DNA of 14,018 nt from Flavobacteriales bacterium UBA5869 (lineage in GTDB: Bacteria; Bacteroidota; Bacteroidia; Flavobacteriales_D; Crocinitomicaceae): assembly GCA_002432565.1 (NCBI GenBank), contig DJFP01000253.1, positions 4,903 through 18,920 on the forward strand, read 5' to 3'. This document shows positions 6,509-12,792 of the stretch, piece after piece. The notes under the pieces were generated by a model that saw only the letters and a list, made by a program, of their open reading frames with translations, was not told the origin of the DNA and ran no database searches. The first letter of the stretch is position 1; each line of letters opens with the position of its first letter. A program made the translations under genes and the position numbers.

Positions 6509-6904
6509 CTAATCTTCGTCTTCATCTTCCTCCAGCCATTCGAAGAAAGAATCCAGGTTATCGCGGTCTTTACGCGATGGGCGGCCGGTCCCATATTCCC
6601 GGTAAACGCTTTGTGCAGCCTGGTACGTTTTGAATTTTTCCAATTCCAGGGGATCTGTGATGTCAATGAGGTAATCTGCAACCAGTTTTGCTCCGACTCT
6701 GCGATCCAGCAAATCTTTGATCTTGTAGCTAAACGTTGCGTTATTCTTGATAATAGATAACGTATCCCCGATTTTTACTTCCTTCGATGGTTTCACGGAC
6801 ATGTCATTCAGCTTGATTTTATTCCTTTGAACCAGTTCGGTTGCCAGCGTGCGGGTCTTTGCCAGGCGCACAAACCACACATATTTATCTATTCTTAAGC
6901 TCAT
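6509..6904 (-). CDS. hslR: S4-domain RNA-binding protein, Hsp15 (HslR) family
   Basis: 131 residues. The N-terminal S4 domain (about 3-60) begins RIDKYVWFVRLAKTRTLATEL and continues through NKIKLNDMSVKPSKEVKIGD, the hallmark alpha-L RNA-binding layout. Hsp15 binds free 50S subunits carrying nascent chains and recycles them in E. coli; the role here is by family. After the S4 domain come a Lys/Arg-containing middle segment and a C-terminal stretch GTGRPSRKDRDNLDSFFEW, usual for Hsp15-like proteins of this phylum, ending in an acidic tail LEEDEDED. The ATG (6902-6904) lies inside the end of the upstream YjbR-like gene, a 20-bp overlap, so the two genes are co-transcribed. The gene ends convergent with the vWA gene. 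Confidence 0.87.
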   Translation of the reverse strand: MSLRIDKYVWFVRLAKTRTLATELVQRNKIKLNDMSVKPSKEVKIGDTLSIIKNNATFSYKIKDLLDRRVGAKLVADYLIDITDPLELEKFKTYQAAQSVYREYGTGRPSRKDRDNLDSFFEWLEEDEDED

Positions 6905-7238
6905 CCTGTAATTTTTTCGGAAGGGAAGAAACCACTAAATCGTAAGAGTGTACGATCAACTCTTTAATCAATGAATCATCGACCAATCCTTCCAACGAAA
7001 CAGTATTCCAATGTTTCTTGCTCATGTGATAACCCGGCTGTATCCCATCGTAGCGTTCCCGCAATTCTATCGCTTTTTCCGGGTCGCATTTCAGGTTAAT
7101 TCCTGTTGGATCTTCCACATCCACCAAGGCGAACATTTTGTTCTGCACCTTAATCACCAGGGTGCGCTTATCAAAAGGAAATGTTTCGGTTGCCCCCGGG
7201 AGCTGGAAACAAAAATGGATCAATTCGTCAAAATGCAT
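6885..7238 (-). CDS. MmcQ/YjbR family protein
   Basis: 117 residues, the normal length of the family (CyaY-like fold, PF04237). Recognisable segments: FCFQLPGATETFPFDKRTLVIKV, KMFALVDV, then INLKCDPEKAIELRERY, GYHMSKKHWNTV, and the C-terminal LIVHSYDLVVSSLPKK. The family is often labelled DNA-binding on structural grounds, and no cellular role is firmly established. It is the upstream member of a two-gene minus-strand unit overlapping the hslR-type gene by 20 bp. It diverges from the Crp-family gene, with 106 bp between the starts. On its strand TAACTTTC (7243-7250 complement) lies close to the ATG and could be a -7 element, but the leader would be very short; this is weak. Confidence 0.85.
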   Translation of the reverse strand: MHFDELIHFCFQLPGATETFPFDKRTLVIKVQNKMFALVDVEDPTGINLKCDPEKAIELRERYDGIQPGYHMSKKHWNTVSLEGLVDDSLIKELIVHSYDLVVSSLPKKLQDELKNR

Positions 7239-7270
7239 GGTGGAAAGTTACGAAAAAGTGACAAATAGCG

Positions 7271-7300
7271 TTGCTGATTTAAGCGTATGAAGTTATCTTG
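7271..7300 (+). promoter_or_regulatory. Candidate promoter of the Crp-family gene
   Basis: TTG at 7271-7273 and TATCTTG at 7294-7300, separated by 20 bp, fit the Bacteroidota -33 TTG / -7 TAnnTTTG layout with one deviation. A transcript start near 7306 would leave a leader of about 38 nt before the ATG at 7345. Confidence 0.4.
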
Positions 7301-7344
7301 CAGGGATTCTTAATGCTAAGACTAAACGGCAAAAAAACACGATT

Positions 7345-7926
7345 ATGAGCGATTTAGCGAAACGGTTCTTACTAGAATTCAAGCGGTTTAGCCCGCAAGA
7401 CGTTTCCCTTATTTTGGAAAACACGTGCATTGAATCTTTCAAAAAGGGAGAATTTGTTTTGCACGAACATGTTGTCAGTAATAAGTGTTACCTGGTCGTT
7501 CAGGGTTCTTTACGGCAATTCAAATTGATCGATGGTGTGGAAAAAACAAGCGCGTTCTTTTTTGAAGGGGATCCTCTTATTTCCTATTCGGGTTATTTGA
7601 GAAACGAACCTTCCGACTATGCTTTTCAATGTTTGGAAGACACCATCCTGATAAGCGGAACAAAAGACCAGGAGCTCAAAATACGGCAAACCAATCCGTT
7701 GCTTGAATACCTGGCTCACCATATCATGGTCAATGATTTTAAAAAAGCGGAGAATTATATTTCCCTGCTTAACAATTTCAGCCCGGAAGAACGTTATCAA
7801 CTCTTATTGAAAAACAACCCGGAACTGTTTAACCGAGTGGCTCTTGTATACATAGCCAGTTATTTGGGAATAACTCCCGAATCTCTAAGCAGGATCAGAA
7901 AGCGAATCGTGAAAACCAAAAATTAA
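7345..7926 (+). CDS. Crp/Fnr family transcriptional regulator
   Basis: 193 residues, typical of the short Crp-like regulators of Bacteroidota. Residues about 25-110 form the cyclic-nucleotide-binding-like beta-roll (KKGEFVLHEHVVSNKCYLVVQGSLR, then GVEKTSAFFFEGDPLISYSG); the canonical cAMP-contact motif RxS is not evident, so the ligand is unknown. A linker helix (115-145) leads to a helix-turn-helix with the recognition segment VALVYIASYLGITPESLSRIRKRI (165-188), the family's usual DNA-binding end. No Fnr-type Cys cluster is present, so an iron-sulfur oxygen sensor is unlikely. The stop codon overlaps the end of the convergent DUF4345 gene by 3-4 bp. The regulated genes cannot be told from the window. 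Confidence 0.88.
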   Translation: MSDLAKRFLLEFKRFSPQDVSLILENTCIESFKKGEFVLHEHVVSNKCYLVVQGSLRQFKLIDGVEKTSAFFFEGDPLISYSGYLRNEPSDYAFQCLEDTILISGTKDQELKIRQTNPLLEYLAHHIMVNDFKKAENYISLLNNFSPEERYQLLLKNNPELFNRVALVYIASYLGITPESLSRIRKRIVKTKN

Positions 7927-8327
7927 GTATTCCTCTCGGCTTTCCTTACCCCGTAAAACATCAAAAGGGCAGCAAAACCAATTATTACCTCAGCGCTTGT
8001 TACAACGATGAATAACTCGTTGGGAATTCCATCCACAACGAAAGCATACACCCTTGCCAAACCATAGCCCAGATAAAGCACCGAAACGAGGAAAAGCGCA
8101 TATTTTACCAGAGGCCTTATAAAAGCTCCCGAGACAATTACGATTCCCAGTAGAACAAGACTTCCACCAGCTGAGCGGAACTCGCTGAGTAAATTAATAT
8201 CGGTGTCTAAAAGGATTCCTGAAGAAGCTTCGAAAGCTATCGGAAAAAAGAGCTGTCCCACTCCGACAGAAAAACCGATAAGTCCGGCTAAAACCAAGAA
8301 AAAGCGTGGGAAAAAGAATTGTTTCAT
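7923..8327 (-). CDS. DUF4345 family membrane protein
   Basis: 134 residues with four hydrophobic helices at about 7-29, 50-68, 75-95 and 104-126, so an integral membrane protein. The region LLSEFRSAGGSLVLLGI and the later GYGLARVYAFVVDGIPNELF with a Glu in the last helix resemble the conserved blocks of DUF4345 (PF14248), an uncharacterised family of four-helix membrane proteins. It ends convergent with the Crp-family gene, sharing a few bases. A TAGATTTG -7 match lies on its strand upstream. Function is unknown; the family call is by remembered pattern. Confidence 0.75.
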   Translation of the reverse strand: MKQFFFPRFFLVLAGLIGFSVGVGQLFFPIAFEASSGILLDTDINLLSEFRSAGGSLVLLGIVIVSGAFIRPLVKYALFLVSVLYLGYGLARVYAFVVDGIPNELFIVVTSAEVIIGFAALLMFYGVRKAERNT

Positions 8328-8351
8328 AAATCAAAAAATTAAAATGAGCAG

Positions 8352-8359
8352 CAAATCTA
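8352..8359 (-). promoter_or_regulatory. Candidate -7 element for the DUF4345 gene
   Basis: The minus strand reads TAGATTTG, a full match to TAnnTTTG, 24 bp upstream of the ATG. The nearest TTTG upstream is only about 13 bp away, shorter than the usual 17-23 bp spacing, so only the -7 element is supported. Confidence 0.4.
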
Positions 8360-8482
8360 CCCTGACCGAAACCAAAAAATCCTTGACTTAAGATAAGAAA
8401 CACAAACACCTTTTTAAATCAGAAAGAGGTCCAATCACGCTAAGTTTTCTATATTCAGGGCGGATTTCACAGACAGACACTC

Positions 8483-9382
8483 ATGGTTGTTATCATTTTT
8501 ACGGCGATTGTTCTACTGGTTGGGTTGGGATGGGTTTCCTACTCTAAAGCTGCACACCCAAAATGGCGGGTTCCACGTGAACCTTTCCCGGAAACCTGGA
8601 GAGAAATCCTGGGCAGGGAAGTTTTGTTCTACAACTCTTTGAACGATGAAGAAAAACTTCGTTTCGAATTCAAAGTGCAGGAATTTTTGCTCAATTGCCG
8701 CATCACCGGAATAAAAACACCTGTGAATTTAACGGACAAACTACTTGTTGCTTCCAGCGCTATCATTCCGATCTTTGGTTTCGCCTCCTGGAAATACACG
8801 AATATCCGGGAGGTGCTTCTTTACCCGAAGATGTTCGATGAAAACTACCAGTTTGAAGGTGAATCCAACAAAAGAATTCTTGGGATGGTGGGGAACCAAA
8901 GCATGGAAGGGATTATGATTCTTTCGAAGGAAGCCTTGAGATTGGGTTTCAAAAATGAGTCGGACAAACAGAACACTGCCATTCATGAATTTGTTCATTT
9001 AATCGACAAAACGGACGGGGAAATTGATGGCCTTCCGAAAGTGCTGATGGACAAACAGTATGCGCTTCCATGGATCAACCTCATGAACCGTGAAATAGAC
9101 CGGATTTATGCCCGAAAATCCGATATCAACCCATACGGAGGAACAAACCGCGCGGAATTCTTTTCGGTAATCAGTGAATATTTCTTTGAACGCCCGAAAC
9201 TACTGGAGGAAAAACACCCGGAACTATACGCTTTGCTGGAAAAGATCTTCAACCAGAACATGGCCGACCGCAACCTTTCCAAGAAGGCAAAAGTGATCGG
9301 AAGAAACGATCCATGTTACTGCGAAAGCGGTGAAAAATTCAAGCATTGCTGTGGAAGCGTGCATTATAAGAAAACCATCTAA
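8483..9382 (+). CDS. MtfA-like (M90) zinc metallopeptidase with N-terminal TM helix and SEC-C motif
   Basis: 299 residues. Residues 1-17 form a membrane helix (VVIIFTAIVLLVGLGWV). The body matches the MtfA/M90 layout: ETWREILGREVLFYNSLNDEEKLRFE, a segment LLVASSAIIPIFGF, then the zinc site HEFVH (168-172) followed by LID. A downstream AEFFSVISEYFF (224-235) holds the expected third Glu ligand and the conserved aromatic run. E. coli MtfA is a soluble protein of 265 residues that binds the repressor Mlc and has aminopeptidase activity. This one has a membrane anchor and, at 273-291, an added SEC-C zinc motif (C278-x-C280 ... C289-C290 in NDPCYCESGEKFKHCCG). A weak TATATTCA -7-like string lies at 8450-8457. 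The substrate is unknown. The gene is divergent from the DUF4345 gene. Confidence 0.88.
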   Translation: MVVIIFTAIVLLVGLGWVSYSKAAHPKWRVPREPFPETWREILGREVLFYNSLNDEEKLRFEFKVQEFLLNCRITGIKTPVNLTDKLLVASSAIIPIFGFASWKYTNIREVLLYPKMFDENYQFEGESNKRILGMVGNQSMEGIMILSKEALRLGFKNESDKQNTAIHEFVHLIDKTDGEIDGLPKVLMDKQYALPWINLMNREIDRIYARKSDINPYGGTNRAEFFSVISEYFFERPKLLEEKHPELYALLEKIFNQNMADRNLSKKAKVIGRNDPCYCESGEKFKHCCGSVHYKKTI

Positions 9383-9386
9383 ACTT

Positions 9387-9504
9387 ATGAAAAAACTCGT
9401 CCTTACTTTCTGCCTGCTTCTCTCGTCAATTGATTGCCCGTAACGGTTCGAAAACCATGGGGGCTTATCTTTCAGCTGATTCTTTGACTTTGCCAAATTG
9501 CTAA
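9387..9504 (+). pseudogene. 5' remnant of a secreted-protein gene
   Basis: ATG at 9387, 4 bp after the peptidase stop, opens a typical signal peptide MKKLVLTFCLLLSS, but the frame ends after 18 codons (TAA at 9441-9443). The +1 frame from 9421 continues RQLIARNGSKTMGAYLSADSLTLPNC to a TAA at 9502-9504. One missing base near 9425 would join the two into a signal peptide plus mature N-terminus (LLLSSQLIA/RNGSK). I read it as the start of a lost secreted protein. The short length leaves chance as an alternative. Confidence 0.4.
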
Positions 9505-9745
9505 AGCCTTGGGTCATCCTGCAAGAATCACCATTATCAAATACCTGTTTGAAAACCACCAGGCAACAAACGACACTTTTCAATCAATAACCACTTTAGC
9601 CAAATCCACTATCTCAAAACACATCAAAGAATTAGTTTTTGCAGATTTGGTTGTCTCCGATTACCGGGAATTTGAAGGTCATTACTATTTGAAAAAGCAT
9701 GCGGGCAATCTCATTGAAATGCTTGTACAAGAAATCAATCTCTAA
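9488..9745 (+). pseudogene. N-terminally truncated ArsR-like winged-helix regulator
   Basis: The frame is open from a TGA at 9485-9487 and reads LCQIAKALGHPARITIIKYL, the classic start of ArsR-family winged helix domains (I-A-K-A-L-x-H-P-x-R). It then continues through the recognition helix region LAKSTISKHIKELVFADLV and a wing EFEGHYYLKKHAGNLIEML. There is no ATG, and the only nearby start codon is the TTG at 9509, inside the conserved ALGHP, so the normal first 10-25 residues are missing. Upstream sequence belongs to another broken gene, suggesting a deletion junction around 9480-9490. It may be translated from TTG as a 78-residue stub, but loss of helix 1 makes it doubtful as a working repressor. 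No metal-binding ELCVCDL motif is present. Confidence 0.6.
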
Positions 9746-9756
9746 AATTCATTCCG

Positions 9757-9764
9757 TACATTTG
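9757..9764 (+). promoter_or_regulatory. Candidate ispG -7 promoter element
   Basis: TACATTTG is a full match to TAnnTTTG and is preceded by TTCCG, as at feoA and xseB. It sits 19 bp before the ATG at 9784, giving a leader of roughly 12-15 nt. No -33 box was identified. Confidence 0.5.
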
Positions 9765-9783
9765 CTTAAGTAAAAACGTTTTA

Positions 9784-11694
9784 ATGTCTGATAGAATAGA
9801 ATTCTGCAATGATTTATTCAATCGCGAACGCTTCGAGACACGTGAGGTAAAAATCGGGATTACGGCAATTGGGGGTAAAAACCCCATCCGCATTCAATCC
9901 ATGACGACTACCGACACAATGGACACCGAAGGATCCGTGGAACAATCTATCCGTATGATTGATGCGGGGTGTGAATTGGTCCGTTTGACTGCGCCCTCCA
10001 AAAAAGAAGCAGTAAATCTAAGTATTATCAAAAAAGAGCTTATTAAACGCGGTTATAACACTCCACTGGTAGCAGACATCCATTTTACGCCAAACGCAGC
10101 TGAAATCGCAGCAAAACTCATTGAAAAGGTGCGCGTCAATCCCGGCAACTATGCCGACAAAAAGAAATTCGAAGAGATCGACTACACCGAAGAAAGCTAC
10201 CAGGCAGAACTAAAGCGCATTGAAGAGAAGTTTACCCCACTTGTTTTGCTTTGCAAGGAACATGGAACGGCTATGCGGATCGGTACCAATCACGGATCTC
10301 TTTCCGACAGGATTTTGAGCAGATACGGAGACACTCCGGAAGGAATGGTTCAATCCGCCATGGAATTTATCCATATCTGTAGAAAGAATGATTACCACGA
10401 CCTGATCATTTCCATGAAAGCAAGCAATACACTTGTCATGGTACAAGCCTACCGTTTGTTGGTTAAAATCATGAAGGAGCAGGGAATGAATTATCCGCTG
10501 CATCTGGGAGTAACAGAAGCAGGAGATGGTGAAGACGGACGGATTAAATCTGCGGTTGGAATTGGAGCCTTGCTGGAAGACGGATTGGGAGACACCATCC
10601 GGGTATCCCTGACAGAAGATCCTGAATTTGAGATTCCGGTAGCTCAAAAGCTGCTCCAAAAATTTGAAAAAAAACAGGGTTACAAACTAAACTTTTCGTC
10701 TAAAATAAAATTAGACTATTTCCATTATAATAAGCGCTCAACCAAAAAGTTATTAAACATTGGTGGAAGTAATCATTCAATTGTTTTTTCGGATTTATCA
10801 AAAAAAGAAAACATAGTTTCAACTAATTTCTTTGGTTTTGGGTACAGCTATTCCGAGCAGCTAGACAAATGGAACATTTTTGACCAGGCTGCAGATTATG
10901 TTTATCTTGGAAACCAGAGCATTGACTTTGAAGTTCCGGGAACTTTGCGGCTCGTCCAGGACTATTCCACATGGAAATCTCACGGCAGAATTGACACTTA
11001 TCCCCTTTGTACGTTGCAAGAATACCAGGAATACAAACCCTCCGGAATTGTCTTTTTACTCATTAACCTGGACGAGCAAGTTATTGTTTCAGAATTGCCA
11101 ACTGCGGAAATCATCTATGTAATTCAAACCGAAAAAAGACAGAAAACACAATTAATCCGCAAATTTCAATATGAATTAGCGGAATTAAACAACATAAATC
11201 CTGTTATACTCAAATTAAACTACGAGTTAAAAGAGCTGGAAATGCTCCAACTATATGCCAGCTCAGATGCCGGAATTCATTTTATTGACGGCTTTGCAGA
11301 CGGGCTTTGGATCACAGCACCACAATCGCTCGTTGATCTGAACAGCTTATCCTTTGGCATTCTGCAGGCAACACGTACGCGCATCTCGAAAACAGAATAC
11401 ATTTCCTGTCCATCCTGTGGAAGAACCTTATTCGACCTACAGGAAACCACAGCAAAAATCCGTGAACGCACATCCCATCTCAAGGGAATTAAAATAGGCA
11501 TTATGGGCTGTATTGTAAACGGTCCGGGAGAGATGGCCGATGCTGATTACGGATACGTAGGAACCGGTCCTGGGAAAATAACTCTTTACAAAGAGAAAAC
11601 GGTTGTAAAGAAAAATGTTTCAGAAAAAGAAGCTGTAGACGCACTGATTGAATTAATCCGGGAAAACGGAGACTGGATTGAGCCGAATAATTAA
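9784..11694 (+). CDS. ispG: 4-hydroxy-3-methylbut-2-enyl diphosphate synthase (long form)
   Basis: Penultimate MEP-pathway enzyme, converting cyclic MEcPP to HMBPP with a [4Fe-4S] cluster. 636 residues: a TIM-barrel N-domain (about 1-295) with IRIQSMTTTDTMD, LVRLTAPS, PLVADIHFTP, KVRVNPGN, AMRIGTNHGSLS, SMKASN and LHLGVTEAGDGEDGRIKSAVGIG. A long insertion follows (about 300-530). The C-terminal cluster domain carries C542-P-S-C545, then IMGC576IVNGPGE583MADADYGYVG; by comparison with E. coli (Cys270, Cys273, Cys305, Glu312) these are the four cluster ligands. E. coli IspG is about 372 residues; the long form is known from Bacteroidota, chlamydiae and plants. The insertion is more A/T-rich and less conserved-looking than the core. 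Monocistronic by context. Confidence 0.97.
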   Translation: MSDRIEFCNDLFNRERFETREVKIGITAIGGKNPIRIQSMTTTDTMDTEGSVEQSIRMIDAGCELVRLTAPSKKEAVNLSIIKKELIKRGYNTPLVADIHFTPNAAEIAAKLIEKVRVNPGNYADKKKFEEIDYTEESYQAELKRIEEKFTPLVLLCKEHGTAMRIGTNHGSLSDRILSRYGDTPEGMVQSAMEFIHICRKNDYHDLIISMKASNTLVMVQAYRLLVKIMKEQGMNYPLHLGVTEAGDGEDGRIKSAVGIGALLEDGLGDTIRVSLTEDPEFEIPVAQKLLQKFEKKQGYKLNFSSKIKLDYFHYNKRSTKKLLNIGGSNHSIVFSDLSKKENIVSTNFFGFGYSYSEQLDKWNIFDQAADYVYLGNQSIDFEVPGTLRLVQDYSTWKSHGRIDTYPLCTLQEYQEYKPSGIVFLLINLDEQVIVSELPTAEIIYVIQTEKRQKTQLIRKFQYELAELNNINPVILKLNYELKELEMLQLYASSDAGIHFIDGFADGLWITAPQSLVDLNSLSFGILQATRTRISKTEYISCPSCGRTLFDLQETTAKIRERTSHLKGIKIGIMGCIVNGPGEMADADYGYVGTGPGKITLYKEKTVVKKNVSEKEAVDALIELIRENGDWIEPNN

Positions 11695-11712
11695 TTTTCC
11701 TAAAAAGATCTT

Positions 11713-11784
11713 TTCGACTCCGCTCAATGAACTTTCAAAAAAATAAAACTGTTGCCAATAATTGCTGACTCACGCGAAGTCGAA
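11713..11784. repeat. REP-like imperfect inverted repeat
   Basis: TTCGACTCCGC (11713-11723) is mirrored by GCGAAGTCGAA (11774-11784) with one mismatch across a 50-bp spacer. The words TTCGACTCCGCTCAATGA and GCGAAGTCGAA belong to a widely seen class of intergenic repeats (GAGCGNAGTCGAA type). It lies just after ispG, in a 214-bp gene-free gap, and is not followed by a T-run. Confidence 0.45.
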
Positions 11785-11878
11785 CTGTTTTGTTCTGCAA
11801 AACCAGCCAAAAAGTTAAAAATTTCACTCGATTTCCTGCCCGATCTCCCCACAACCAAGGTCTTTCCCTTCCAAACAC

Positions 11879-11901
11879 AAAAAAAGCCCTTCAGAGGGCT
11901 T
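11879..11901 (-). terminator. Intrinsic terminator of the mnmG-methyltransferase unit
   Basis: Read on the minus strand: AAGCCCT (11901-11895), loop CTGA, AGGGCTT (11890-11884), a perfect 7-bp stem whose final TT begins a run of seven T (complement of A at 11879-11885). It begins 7 bp beyond the methyltransferase stop. This is the clearest terminator in the window. Confidence 0.85.
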
Positions 11902-11908
11902 AAAAACG

Positions 11909-12784
11909 CTATTTCTTGCGGAAAATATAGATCTGAGAGCTCGACAAACCTTCCTTTGCCTTCCTGTTGGATAAAAATCCAATTCTCATGGCTTTCAGTA
12001 AGGAACCACCCTTGTATTTCTCGCTAAGCATCGAAACATAATAACTATCAAATTTCATCGGAAGCATTTTCTCAAATTTCAGTCCTTTGGATTCAACTAA
12101 AGGAATAATTGATTTTGGAGAAAAATGATAGAGGTGACGAGGAACATCATAAGCCGCCCAATACTCTTTATAATACTGAGCATCGAAAGAGGTATAATTC
12201 GGAACGGCAATTATCAAAACTCCATTTTGGTTCACCAACGAAGCGATCTTTTCCAAATCCGGCTGTAGGTTGTAGACATGCTCCAATACGTGCCACATAG
12301 AAACAATATCAAACGATTCATTCAAGTCATGAAGCAAACTTAGATCCTTTAGTTCTATTCCGTTCTCCGACATAGCCACTCTACGTGCATCTTCATCCGG
12401 TTCTAATCCCAAAACAGTATATCCGGATTCTTTTGCTTTCGCTAAAAAGTGCCCGGTTCCTGCTCCTATGTCAAGAAGTTTCTTTCCGGTTGTCAATTCT
12501 TTTAACAAGGAGATTTTCTTCTTCAAGGTGTATGAACGCACCCAACCATAAACCTTGTTTACCAATCCTTTCTTGGTAGAGCTATGAGAAACATATTCTT
12601 CCGATTTGTAATAATCACCAATTCGCTCCAGGCTTGGACGCGGGTTTGTGAACAACAAATTACAGGAAGCACACAGTTCCAGGTTAAAATTCTCCTTGGA
12701 AAGGAAATGGTCCTTTACCGTTAGATAAGTACTAAAAGATTGCGCTCCACATGAAGGGCAAGAGGTTTGATTTAAATGTTCCAC
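11909..12784 (-). CDS. Class I SAM-dependent methyltransferase with N-terminal zinc-finger
   Basis: 291 residues. The N-terminus holds a four-Cys zinc-ribbon-like module, CPSC (9, 12) and CASC (38, 41). The Rossmann methyltransferase domain follows: motif I LLDIGAGTGHFL (103-114), acidic end of strand 2 GLEPDE (126-131), and MWHVLEHV (163-170) in the post-II position typical of Methyltransf_11/23 proteins. Then comes VPNYTSFDAQYYKEYWAAYDVPRHLYHFSP, a block common in methyltransferases linked to surface polysaccharide or small-molecule modification. The substrate is unknown. The start is GTG at 12784-12782. An in-frame TAG two codons earlier is mnmG's own stop, so no earlier start exists, and the first Cys is at residue 9. 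The GTG lies within a parS-like palindrome. It is co-transcribed behind mnmG and ends in an intrinsic terminator. Confidence 0.87.
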   Translation of the reverse strand: MEHLNQTSCPSCGAQSFSTYLTVKDHFLSKENFNLELCASCNLLFTNPRPSLERIGDYYKSEEYVSHSSTKKGLVNKVYGWVRSYTLKKKISLLKELTTGKKLLDIGAGTGHFLAKAKESGYTVLGLEPDEDARRVAMSENGIELKDLSLLHDLNESFDIVSMWHVLEHVYNLQPDLEKIASLVNQNGVLIIAVPNYTSFDAQYYKEYWAAYDVPRHLYHFSPKSIIPLVESKGLKFEKMLPMKFDSYYVSMLSEKYKGGSLLKAMRIGFLSNRKAKEGLSSSQIYIFRKK

Positions 12785-12792
12785 GTGAAACT
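12777..12792. promoter_or_regulatory. parS-like ParB-binding site (15/16)
   Basis: TGTTCCACGTGAAACT differs only in its last base from TGTTCCACGTGAAACA, a parS sequence of B. subtilis. It spans the mnmG stop codon (12791-12793) and the GTG start of the methyltransferase (12782-12784). parS sites in many bacteria lie in the origin-proximal domain, often near the gidA/gidB-parAB region. The sequence match is direct; ParB binding is inference. Confidence 0.7.

Noticed and set aside
8203..8391. Plus-strand frame opposite the DUF4345 gene
   Set aside because: Lys/Thr-rich low-complexity translation of the complement of a membrane protein gene; no supporting signal.
10210..10659. 149-codon antisense frame within ispG
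   Set aside because: It lies opposite the most conserved part of ispG and shows no recognisable domain; explained by codon bias of the real gene.
11752..12027. Plus-strand frame running from the gap into the methyltransferase 3' end
   Set aside because: It crosses the terminator hairpin and lies antisense to a secure gene; no protein-like pattern.
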